Positions 47,346 to 58,467 of a stretch of 64,000 nt of DNA are shown here, piece after piece. Both the position numbers and the translations under genes were made by a program. Positions within the stretch are counted from its first letter, which is position 1, and each line of letters opens with the position of its first letter. Origin of the DNA: Callorhinus ursinus (Eukaryota; Chordata; Mammalia; Carnivora; Otariidae); contig NW_020312788.1 in the NCBI RefSeq assembly GCF_003265705.1, positions 8,877,468 to 8,941,467 of the forward strand, read 5' to 3'. Below the pieces are notes generated by a model that ran no database searches, had not been told where the DNA came from, and saw only the letters and a list, made by a program, of their open reading frames with translations.

Positions 47346-49414
47346 TGAAAATGAATTTTTAAAGCAAATTTACCTCCAACCATGTGCACAAATTCTGATT
47401 ATATCATATTCCAAGACTTACATGAGCTTCAGAGAAATGATAGACGTAAACTGCATCAGTTATTTTCATTCTCCCATTTCTAACCGCCATGTGCGGCTAT
47501 GACTGTGAACTGTTCATTAGCAGCCATTTCATTTATCATTCTCAAAATAATAACTGTAATCTTAAAAAAACCTTTTACATAATGCATTTGTGCTACTAAC
47601 AGATGTCTTCAATCACCAGTTTCACATCATTTCTCCATATTTTCACGAATTAGAACATTAGATATATTTAAACCTAAATTTACTGAATGTTCCATAAAAT
47701 TGAGTGGTGAAATTCAAGGCGTGGAAAAATTAAATAAACATATATTGGCTTTCTTATAATAATTTATTTCATGTTATATAAACCTGCATGGAGGGACAAT
47801 TATTTAATTTGATCAGCAAATACATACAAAAAGAGAATCAACCCAATGCAAAATCAACCACTTTGAAGAGATTTAATTGGATAGAAAATATGCCACGACT
47901 TAGAATCTGAAGAAATTGCATAGCCTGTGTTTTCATATATATACTTTAAAAGCAGAATATTTTATAAATTACCTTCAGCTCATGTGCTATCTTTAAAACA
48001 TTGGCATTTGCATTTCCTCTTGTAAATATTAACACTTTGAGATTTATTTTTCTATTCTATTCTTGTTCTAAGATGATGAAAATATTACAAAATATTACCT
48101 CATAAAGGTGATAATCAGGAAGAGTACTTAACTAGCAGAAGACATAGGAGGTGATATGATATTTCTTGCAAGTTCTAAATTCTAGAGATGTGAATAGAAT
48201 GTATGCTAATATAAGAGAAAGGCATTCAAACTATCAACCTATGCTATAGAAATATAAGCCACAAATTTGATATGTTTTATATTTCAGAGGTAATAGTTAA
48301 ATAATAGAGGTAATTATTAGTAATAAATATATTTAATCACATCAGTCCTGCAAAGTTTAAAGAAAACTCCAAATTTTATTTCTTAATATGTACATTAATT
48401 TGTTAAAATGAAATAGGCATTGAATGTTTGTATCTTCAAGGTAGTTTCTGAAAACTTAGCAGGATGCAGAAAAATACATAGATATTATTATTTAATAATT
48501 AAACTGACAAGCTTGGTTTGGGTTATTTTGAAAAAATAGAAGTCTTTAAGGGGCTTAAAATTGTATTTGTTATATATCTAGTTCTATCTAATATATTAAT
48601 ATATATATATAACTAAATCATGAAGCGTAGTCTGTTGGATGACCAAAAGTTCCATAAATTAAAATAAATTTTATGACTTTGTCTTTGTAAACTGATCTCT
48701 TTAGTTTTTTCCAAAAATTACTGCCTTTCAGAAGGGAATGGGCTTGGATTTCAAAACAACTTTTATTAACTTAAATACTATTATATAAGAAGAATCAGTA
48801 AATACAGATTTTGAAAGGGCATTCCTTATTTTCTCTCTGATGTTTAAAACAATAGTAATTCATGGAATGCCAATTTTCAGGTATAGAATTTTACCTTCAA
48901 CCAAAAGTGAGAGTATTTTTTCTAATAGAATAACAAAGAATTTGTTAGGATATTTTTCCCCAGGAGAAAATGGTATAATGGTAGGATTTAGCATTCACAT
49001 ATATGTGTGGAAGCTTTATGAATGCTAATTTTCATGATACTCTTTCTAATCATGATGCCACAATGCTTTTGAACTTACATCTTTTTATCTACTTCTTTAT
49101 ATTACCTTCATTTTACCCACTGATCACTGTCCATATTAATATATCCTATAAATAAATGTCATTGTAATGTTTAATCACATCTGTCATTATAATATCTAAA
49201 TAATTTTGAGGCATGAAGATGACTACTCAAAAAAGAGAGAGAGAAAGAGAGAGACATTAACTCAGCAGCCTAATTATATTAAGAGTAAATTATTCAAAAA
49301 CAAATGAAAAATGGACACCATTAGTATTAACTGGGAGATGGTCATGACTATTTAAATGTAAACATTAAAGAAACCTAACATCATCCTACATATGTTTAGT
49401 TTTCCAGGCTTTTA

Positions 49415-49529
49415 TAAATTTATTTATTTATTTTTTAAATGGTCTCTATACCCAACATGGGGTTTGAACTCATGACCCCAAGGACAAGAGTCACATGCTT
49501 TACCAACTCAACCAGCCAGGCACCCTATT
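49415..49529 (-). repeat. Truncated old SINE, reverse orientation
   Basis: A 115-base element whose complement reads a diverged head (GGGTGCCTGGCTGGTTGAGT) and 'gagttcaaaccccatgttgg'. The duplication TTTCCAGGCTTTTA is perfect at 49401-49414 and 49530-49543. Confidence 0.85.
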
Positions 49530-50730
49530 TTTCCAGGCTTTTAAACTCAACTAGTTCACCATCTTAAATCCAAAACTCTAATATTTGTCATACATCTTAT
49601 TAATCGAAGTGCATATTATGTAGTATTCATATTAGCAACTGCTTGAATTAATTTTCCTTTGAGTCATGAATTCATTCTTTCCTCTGGACTTCCATGAGGG
49701 AGCATATATCAGTCAGATAAAAAAGTTATTATAGACCACGTATTTTTACAAAGCAAATTATAAAATATGTGGGGCAAGCATAGGAGAAAACTGAGAGTAA
49801 TTTAAGTAACTGCTAATTAGAAAATGAAAGTTCTGCCATTCTACTCGTTACTTCATAAATTTTTCATTAAGTCCATTATGAGACTGGCATAGTCATTTTC
49901 TTCTTCATAAAGTTGTGGGGAGGGAACATGAAATTATGTCAAAAGTATTATTTTTTTATTTTAAGTAGTGTCAGTATCATTAAAGCATCTCATTATGGAA
50001 ACACAAGTGTAAAATATGTTCTCAAAATATCTGTAAAGTATCATATTAACTCATTTAAGCCCTTACCTATAGTTTTCTTCTTTAAATAAATTATGTACAT
50101 AAGTATTGTATAAAACAGCAGCTTTTTAACTTCTATTTGGCCAAATTCAAATCAATAGGAGAATAACATATCACTTAAGAATAGCATTATTTGCTACTGC
50201 TTAATCTGCTGAAACTCATGTATATTGAAGGAAACTGGGATGAAGACATAAAGGTACGTTACTATTAACCTTGAGACCAAGCTGATTTACACTACCTCAG
50301 AAACCTTCAACGCATTTAGAGTACCCAAAGGGTAGGAGATGAGGGAGGTACAGAGATGAGATGAGCCTGTTAGAGACAGACACAAGACAGAGCAAAATAA
50401 AGAAATATAAAGATGAATGACAAAGTACATACATGTGTAACAATACATTTATTCATGGGAATAGAAAACATGAAGAAAGAAAGGCTAAATATTTAGAAAA
50501 TGTTGATTAGGTGAGCTACATTTCAAAAACATAAAAAGTATGCACATAATTAAACTTGGAGAAAAATTAGTATGCCTGACGATAATTAATGTAATATAAG
50601 AAATAATAAATTTAAACACATCATATTAGACCTACTTTTGCTGTTAATATCTAGTCTTGATATTCCAAAACTCAGTTACAACAATATAGCCTCTGAACAG
50701 AACGTCAGTTTTGTTAACAAGTCACCTTGA

Positions 50731-50768
50731 TTTTTTTTTTTTTTGGAGCAATGGAAAATACCTTTATT
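50731..50768 (-). pseudogene. Retrocopy-like poly(A) end with AATAAA signal
   Basis: On the coding strand AATAAA (50768-50763) is followed 18 bases later by a run of about 15 A (50744-50730). That is the layout of a reverse-transcribed mRNA 3' end. Upstream on the same strand (50770 to about 51300) is AT-rich 3'UTR-like sequence that I cannot assign to a gene. No far target duplication was found. A genomic A-run after a native intronic poly(A) signal is the alternative. Confidence 0.45.
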
Positions 50769-52170
50769 GAATAACAATGTTTACTTCTGACATCTATATG
50801 AATCTTTTAACATGTTTTTTTTCAAGTAATTCTTGAAATTAAAAATTTAAGAAATTCAAGACATAATTCTAGGTTTTTTTTCTTCAAAGGTAAAACATTA
50901 ATGTGGAAAAATTTCTTAACTCTTTCTTATCTTATTTATGAGACCAGAGTATTTAAAAAACATGAAAGCATATAAATATCTCAACACATAAAAACATTAT
51001 ACATCTGAAAATAAAAAGTACAGCATTTGTAAAAGAAGTGATTATAAAGCAATAAAACTGATTTCCAAAAGCCATAAATAAAAATCATTCACAATACACA
51101 TGTGTACATTTTTTAAGGGCTGTAATCTACGCAGGTCTACAGAATCAACTCATATCCAATCCTTCCAAATCTAAATGTGCTCCAGTAACCTATGGTTTTG
51201 AAAGTAAGTTAGAGACCTTCTACTCTGTAACTCCTTTTGTGATCCTAAATAAAAGATGCAACTGGAAAATATTCATAACAGAGGGAGAAAAGATATGTGA
51301 AGGAAAAGAAATAGAGTTAGAATTATTAGTGGAATACAGTGGAATGAGAATAACCTACACCTAAGCAAACACATGAGTGTTAAATTATTTTTAAAACATA
51401 AAAGTATTATCAGTAAGTTAATATTTTATATTAGATTTGTAATCCAATGTTCAATTCAATTCAAAACATAATTGAATGCGTGACCTAAATGATAAATACA
51501 AATATTGATATATTTACTTTTCAGATCATTTAAACACAAGTGTTATTTTTATTTTTAGAAAGTCCTTCTAGTTTCAAGGAATTACTGACTATTCTTGATA
51601 TATTTATTCTGAGTACTTTCTACCCATATCTTTTTCAGAGTTTTAATGTTAAAGAAGATATTATTTTTCTATTATTTTTTGCTGTTGTTTTGCCAAATGT
51701 AACTGTCACTTTTTATTGAAACATCAGAATCAGACATTTAATTCTCACAGTTTTGATGCTTAATGAAAAGTGAAAGTTAAACACAGCATGGCGGCATTCA
51801 AATGCACGGTGAATCCATAGCATCCTGCAACTTAGCCCTTGAGAGAATGTGCAAAACACCAAAAAAAAGAATTATACAAAAAAGTAAAGCTAACGTATTT
51901 AGAGGTAAGACTGACAAATTATCACAAATCACTAAAAAAGTTTTGAACAAAATAGTGCAGACTTGGGGAGGAAAGGAGCAAGGAAATCACTATCTTGCAT
52001 ATCAAAACTATAAAATGGGGAAGATCCACATTTGAGACTCAGAGTGAAATATCTGAATTTAGTTAACTCTTGGAATTACTACCAAGGTAATAATGCTCAA
52101 GGAAAAGTCAATTAAGGAAGTAGAAACCTTATTCTCTTTTTTAGATTTCTTTATATAAATATCAGTTCAT

Positions 52171-52203
52171 TTTTGAGGGAATTTCCTCAAAATTCCCTCA
52201 AAA
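52171..52203. repeat. Perfect 14-bp inverted repeat (hairpin)
   Basis: TTTTGAGGGAATTT (52171-52184), 5-base spacer CCTCA, AAATTCCCTCAAAA (52190-52203). Confidence 0.9.
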
Positions 52204-53693
52204 GTGAAAGTATATTAAAAACAAGAGGGGGCTTATTTCTATCCCTATGCTGGGGAAGGAAAATATTTTCTGTTTTCAAGTTTCTAGAAAATCCTCATTC
52301 CATTTAATTCCTATTCTAGAATCTTAGAAGAAAAAAGTCAATCTTTTTGCATGAAATACTCTGCTGAAGAGTTTTTTTTTAACAATGAGATATTATTTTC
52401 ACCCTTTTGGATTTCTTAAAATCCTTCTGCATCTCTGTACTACTGTACACAAAAAATAAATCTCCATTGCATATTTTGAAACAATGTCAAATCTATATTT
52501 ATGGCTATGAATTTCGATTTGTTTGTTTATCTGGAATTTGTCAGTTTTTAGCGTTCCTAAGTAGAATGAGAACCTTAGTAATAAAGGTCTTTCACACTTT
52601 TTTTCACTTCTGGATAGGAGATTTATCTCTAAATTGGTGAAGTCTATACATATTTTCAGATTTCTCAACACACATAATTATGCAAAGTGTATGAAGAAGC
52701 AAAACAGAGTCACAAGGAGGTGTTATAAGCCTAGGCTTAGAAAACCATTTCTGACAGCATACTCTACAACAATACTTAATTGGGTATATGAATCTTATTA
52801 AAAATGTTTCCAAGTTTTTATTACCCTAATGTGTGCCTCAAAAAGATCTCTACATGTTTAGATAAAGGCTGATTAGACAGATGGTGACAGAATCACTTCA
52901 GAACTACTCACATTCTAGTTTTCAGAAAAACTAAGCATTTGCCTCAGTAAGGCAGAAAGTAGGCTTTCAGAAAACTTTGTATCTCTATGTATCTATATGT
53001 AGACTTGTGATTCAAGACTATATTTCTATCATTTCTTCTTATGTTTACCAGAAGTTTAAAGCAGTATCAAATACTGTGTCTAGGTCTACATGATATTTCA
53101 ATAAATTAGTCATCCAGTAAATTCATTACCTTCTTCCCTCCATGAATAAAATGCAATAACGTTATTTTTATGGTAAACATTATTCCCACTGAAATTTGAA
53201 ATATAAATTACAGCTAGTTCACAATCCATGAGCCTTGCATTTTTAAACAAACACAAATCCTTCTTAAAGACATATATTTTATTATATGATTTCTATTAAA
53301 AGTAATTAAATGAAAGCAGAATTTTTAAAAATGTGCTTGCATTCATAGAGAGTTAGTTCATAGAGATATTTTAATAAGGTCTTCAGAATCATGTAGACAT
53401 AAGCCCAATGTCAAAATTAGTAAATATCTGAATCTGTTGTTTTAATATCATCATACCCAAATAAGTTCTAGTATTATAAGCATAATAAAAGTACTACATT
53501 TAGATTAGGTCTCAGAATATAAAACCTTCACTTTGTCATTTTTATGTATAACATATTTTAAAGCAAATTGTGACTTAGAATATATTTTGAATATATGATG
53601 TGATTTAAAGCAAGTCATAAATTCTCAAAATCCTCAGTGGAATCTACAAATACAAGTTGGTATATGTTATAAAGTACTTAACTGAACTGACTA

Positions 53694-54190
53694 CAGGTTT
53701 CCCTTGCTACACAAAAGTAGTGTTCCTATGAAACCCTTCATAAGCCAAAATGGCACAAAGTGAAGAGTATCCCCCACTTTCTGGAAGTTTGCCTTATGCC
53801 ACTTCACTTTTAAGACCTACAAGAGTACAGTAACAGCTTTTTTTGTAAAAGCAAAATCCTCTTTGGATTTCTTTTGGTTAATGAAAATAGGTACTAATGC
53901 AGGTCCTTCATAAAAGTGAAGTTGCATGGGGCACCTGGGTGGCTCAGTGGGTTAAGCGACCAGCTCAGTTTCAGCTCAGGTCATGATCTCAAGGGCATGG
54001 GATTGAGCCCAGAATTGTCCTCCATGCTCAGAAGGGAGTTTGCTGGAGATTCTCTCTCTCCCTCTCCCTCTGCCCCTCCCCCCACATCCACACGTGCATG
54101 CTCTCTCGCTCTCTCTCAAATAAATAAATCTTTAAAAAGAACCAAAGTGAAGTGGCATAATGTGAATTTTCAGAAAGCAGGGGATACCTG
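53694..54190 (+). mobile_element. DNA-transposon-like element with terminal inverted repeats, split by a SINE
   Basis: The left end CAGGTTTCCCTTGCT and the complement of the right end CAGGTATCCCCTGCT agree at 13 of 15 bases. A TA precedes the left end. Without the SINE (53928-54143) the element is about 280 bases with no coding capacity. Internal near-repeats of 'aaagtgaag…ggcat' recur in both orientations. Family not named. Confidence 0.55.
53928..54143 (+). repeat. CAN SINE inserted in a DNA-transposon-like element
   Basis: Head TGGGGCACCTGGGTGGCTCA, TC-rich middle, AAATAAATAAATC tail. The duplication AAAGTGAAGTTGCAT / AAAGTGAAGTGGCAT is at 53913-53927 and 54144-54158. Confidence 0.9.
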
Positions 54191-55424
54191 TGTATGCACA
54201 ACTACCGACTGCTATATAACGGCAATGATTTAAAAAATCAAGTAAGTATTTCAAAAATCATTTGCCATTAAGAACTGGTTTCGTGCTCTGAAACAATAGT
54301 ACATCTAATCATCTTCATTGATTTATTAAAGCATTTCTTCTATATGTATATATTTGGTTCAGTAGTAGGAGAATTGGTTTAAAAATCCCATTTAAAGCAC
54401 AAGTGGAGAAAACTCATTTTCATGCGTTTGTATTTAAGGCATCACTACAGCTTTTGAAAGTAGGAGTGAAATGACATAAAGTAGTCCATGCAGAAATATA
54501 CATGCTTTAGTGCATTTGTGCAAGTCAGAGTCTTTCTAGTACAGCATTTGAAATTACTTTTCATTAATTTTTATCTTTTAAAACGGGGAATTTTTATAGC
54601 TGATGAAAGTTTAACAAATTCATATCATCCTCACGATAATTTTATTTTCCTTCACAATACTAGTAGAAAGGATGGATCTAATGAGAGGTTCCTAAGCAAC
54701 TTCTTTAGGGTAAATGATGAAGGTTCAAATAGATGCAAGGAGAGAACAAAATACAAAAGAATGATAAAACAGTCTGAAGCACAAGCCATAAAGAGTAAGT
54801 CACAATTGCTAAAAAACAGTGATTGGCGTGCAAAGATAGTAAGTACACCGTGGCTCCATGGACACTGAAGATGTAGCCCTGCAAAGAGCAATGAGCTATG
54901 AACTGGAAATCAGGCTTCACATATGTAGAGCCACAAGTAAGGCACTGGTTGGTCTTTTCAATCATAATCTCTCATGGAATTTGTTGACTATGAATAACAT
55001 GAAATCAATATCTTTTTTCTACCAACAGTAATTGGTGATCTTTATTCATTTTAACTTTAAAAAGCCATAATTCAAACCATTATATTACATTCTCAGGTTG
55101 TGGGATGAAGACTAGGACCTTGACTGGGATACAACTGATGCTGTTCATGTTTGTTGCATTTGAGTGTGTAACTTCTTATTAGATAAAAGTTTCCTTTGCA
55201 TTCTTTCATGGGAATTTCAGGAAATTTAAATTCTTTGTTAAAATTTCTACAATTTGATGCTTGAAAATCAGTCTATATACGTATAAAAAAGAAATAATTC
55301 TACGACAACAATCTGTATTTCAATAAATAATTTTCAAATAAAATATGTTTTAAAGAATTTAGAAGCACTTTGAAATTTCAGATGCTTATAATAAACACAA
55401 AGAGTACAATAAAGAAACATTTAC

Positions 55425-55613
55425 CATTTTTATCCATGGAATTTGGTTCTGATTGTTTCTTGCCAATATCAGCAAAGGAACGAACAATGGGAATTCTATT
55501 GGTGAGTTTTTTCTGATTTTGGTGGTGATGCTGTTTCATCAGTGCCTCATGAACCCTGTGGCGTACATCCTCATTGAGCTGACCTGAGCTCACTTGTTGG
55601 TCAAGGACCATAT
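55425..55613 (-). CDS. SLC4A10: SLC4A10 internal exon, N-terminal cytoplasmic domain (63 codons)
   Basis: Transcript-order first exon of this window. The minus strand reads a ttcttcag acceptor, 189 bases open in one frame, then a G|gtaaat donor. It starts with two bases of an Asp codon and ends with one base, so the intron before it is phase 1 and the one after is phase 1. The product begins DMVLDQQVSSGQLNEDVRHR and continues through a His/Gln-rich stretch (KQHHHQNQKK) to IPIVRSFADIGKKQSEPNS and MDKN. I recognise this as the SLC4A10/A7/A8 N-terminal cytoplasmic domain, in the Band-3-like region just before the variable linker. SLC4A10 rather than its paralogues is indicated by the exons that follow. 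The role is cytosolic: this domain regulates the Na+-driven bicarbonate transporter and binds partners. The preceding exon is outside the window. Confidence 0.95.
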
Positions 55614-57705
55614 CTGAAGAAGGAAGGCAAGAAAAGATTAGCACAGTAGATTAGCATAGTATGCAAGCAGCAAACCACTGAGTCCAAACACACTACCCGA
55701 GATAATACGATTCATCTTAAAATAGAATGAATTCCTTTAAAAATCTCAAAAAGTTGTGACTTTTTGTTAAAATGTTGCACACAAAAAAAGACTTGGGAAA
55801 ATTTTTACTATAAACCATTCAATTTTAAATACGTAATAATTTCATGAAGTATTATTTTTTAAATGGACATAGTTGCATTGAGAACAAGCACTTTATTTTC
55901 TCAATTATTCACACTGATGGGAGGAAACAGTAACAGGGGTAATATCGATATAATTAGTATGTTTAAAATTGTAAAGTGATTTATACTTATATTTTAATGT
56001 TTTTTTCCCTTTTTCTAGCAGAAAATGATTTCCATGTTTCCTCTTTAAGTAAAAAGAAGTCCATCTGTAAAAATCTAATGCAGGGAGGCTTAGGCAGCTA
56101 TCTAGTTGGTTGCATTTGGAGAGTAAACAACTCTTACATTGATATAAAGTCAGACCTCTCAAAACTTCCTTGAAAATGTATTTATATTAAAAAGGTCTTC
56201 TATAACCATAAAACAAAGAATAAAGGTGAGATTTCAGAAGGCTATAATTAAGCAGATTGATATTTACCATATGTAGTGTCAGAAATGCCTATAAAATAAG
56301 TAGATGAGTAAAGGACTTTTAAGTTTCTTGGTAATACAAAATCACTTCAATAAACCTCATTGTAGGGAGAAGGAGGGTAGATGGGGAAGTAGGAGGATCC
56401 TGAGCTTACCTGGTCCCACAGATACATCAAGGCAATAGCTACATTTACACAACTAACTCTGAAAATGACCTGAAGACTGGCAGAACAGACCTTCCATAGC
56501 CAGTCATAGAGAGAAGGCCACATACAAAAGGGTAAGAAAGGCAGAGACGTTGTTGGGAACCAAACCCTTGGCAGTATTAATCCCAAATAGGAGGGAAATC
56601 ACAAACATGGAAATGCAAGAGATCAGACCCCACACCAGGCACTCCTGGCACTTGAGGACCCACACTGGGAGGAGTAGTCCTCTTAACTTCTGCCTTTGAA
56701 AACCAGCATGGCTTAACCCTAGGAGCTTTAAAATTAACAGGCTTAATTCCAAGGGAGCCTGAGGGCAATAAGGAACTTGAGCCCCCACTCCTAAAGAGAC
56801 AGCATACTAAATAATTGAGCTGAAGACACAGCACAGAAGGAACACTTTGAAAAGTGTCTGGGGTATAGGTGAAGGAAACTTATTGACTAATCTTAGAAAG
56901 TATACCAGAGAAAGCAGGGATCTACAGGAGATTTCTCTGAGAGCAAAAGTGCTGGCAGGTGCCATTTCTCTTCCTCTCCTCCAGCAGGACATTTGTGGGA
57001 GCCAACTCTCTATTCTCCATCTACCCTGCTAGCACTGTGTTCCCCACCTGAGCATTCTCCTGTGCATCCACTTCACCCAACCCTCTTGCCTCTGCAGGCA
57101 TCCCTCCAAAGCAGTTACTGATTGGACCTGACTCCAGAAGCAATGACAACAAAAGCAAAAATAAACAAATGGGACTCTATCAACCTAAAAAGCTTCTACA
57201 CAGCAAAGGAAATCATCAAAATAAAAAGACACCCTCCCGAATGGTGGAAGATGTTTGCAAATCATAGATCTAATAAGGGGCCAATATCCAAAATACATAA
57301 AGAACTCATACAACTCAACACCAAAAAAATAAACAAACTGATTACAAAGGACCTGAATAGACATTTTTTAAAAAGAAGACTACAGGTAGCCAACAGACAC
57401 AGGAAAAGATGTTTAACATCACTAATCAGGAGATGTAAATCAAAACCACAATGAGATATCTCCTTACACCTGACAAAATGGCTAGTATCAAAAAAGACAA
57501 GAAATAACCAGTGTTAGAGAGAATGTGGAGAAAAGGGAATGCTTGTGCACTGTTGGTGGGTTTGTAGGTTGCTGCAACCACTGTGGAAAACAGTATGGAG
57601 GTTCCTCAAAAAATTAAAAATATAATTACCGTATGATTCAGTAAGTCCACTAATGGCTATTTACCCAACGAAAAACGTAAACATTAATTTAAAAAGATAA
57701 ATGCT

Positions 57706-57890
57706 GGGATGCCTGGGTGGCTCAGTCAGTTAAGCGTCTGTCTTTGGCTCAGATCATGATCCCAGGGTCCTGGGATGGAATCCTGCATCGGGCTCCTTGC
57801 TCAGCAGGGAGCCTGCTTCTCCTTCTGCCTGCCGCTCCCCCTGCTTGTGTGCTCTCTCTCTCTCTGACAAATAAATAAAATCTTAAAAAA
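57706..57890 (+). repeat. CAN SINE inserted in an L1
   Basis: Head GGGATGCCTGGGTGGCTCAG and tail AAATAAATAAAATCTT plus A-run. The duplication AAAAAGATAAATGCT is perfect at 57691-57705 and 57891-57905, and the interrupted L1 continues on both sides. Confidence 0.92.
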
Positions 57891-57993
57891 AAAAAGATAA
57901 ATGCTTCCCCAAGATTATTGCCACATAATTTACAATAAGCAAGATATAGAAGCAATCCAAGTGTCCATTGATAGATGAATGGATAAAGATGTG

Positions 57994-57995
<2 letters not shown>

Positions 57996-58036
<41 letters not shown>

Positions 58037-58046
58037 TATATATATA
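57996..58046 (+). repeat. (CA)n/(TA)n microsatellite
   Basis: About 17 CA units, one interruption (cgca), then TATATATATA, inside the plus-strand L1. Likely variable. Confidence 0.92.
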
Positions 58047-58467
58047 ATGGAATATTAGCAATAAAAAAGGAGAGCTTGACATTTGTGATAACATGGATGG
58101 ACCTAGAGGATATTATGCTAAGGGAAATAAGTCAGAAAAGACAGATACCATATGATTTCACTTACATGTGAAATCTTAAAAAACAAAAGAAATGAACAAT
58201 ATTTCCTTTTTTTAATTTTATTTTATTATGTTATATTAATCACCATACATTACATCATTAGGTTTGATGTAGTGTTCCATGATTTATTGTTTGCATATAA
58301 CAACCAATGCTCCATTCAGTACATGCCTTCTTTAATACGCATCACCAGGCTAACCCATCCACCCCCCCCCTCCCCTCTAGAACCCTCAGTTTGTTTCTCA
58401 GAGTCCATAGTCTCTCATGGTTCGTCTCCCCCTCTGATATCCGCCCCCCTTCATTTTTCCCTTCCTG

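Larger units (their letters stand above)
45789..55424 (-). other. SLC4A10: SLC4A10 intron, 9.6 kb, AT-rich
   Basis: Contains an ultra-short L1 tail (about 47297-47345), an old SINE (49415-49529), a retrocopy-like poly(A) end on the coding strand (50731-50768), a perfect hairpin (52171-52203) and a SINE-split element with terminal inverted repeats (53694-54190). Long stretches such as 45800-47280, 47350-49400 and 51300-53690 are AT-rich unique sequence without a supported feature; open frames there show no known domain. Confidence 0.7.
56366..58200 (+). mobile_element. Internally deleted LINE-1, plus strand
   Basis: 56366-57120 reads like an L1 5' region ('ggggaagtaggaggatcctg', 'cttacctggtcccacagata', 'gactggcagaacagacc'). 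At about 57120 it jumps to the ORF2 C-terminal part: 57122-57454 encodes [20 protein letters not shown] and [18 protein letters not shown]. The ORF2 tail continues, across the SINE at 57706-57890, to 'ggaatattagcaataaaaaaggagagc' and '…aaatgaacaat' near 58200. EN and RT cores are missing. Confidence 0.75.

Noticed and set aside
54488..54965. 126-, 79- and 86-codon frames on both strands
   Set aside because: Mutually overlapping in opposite orientation with no domain; unique intron sequence.
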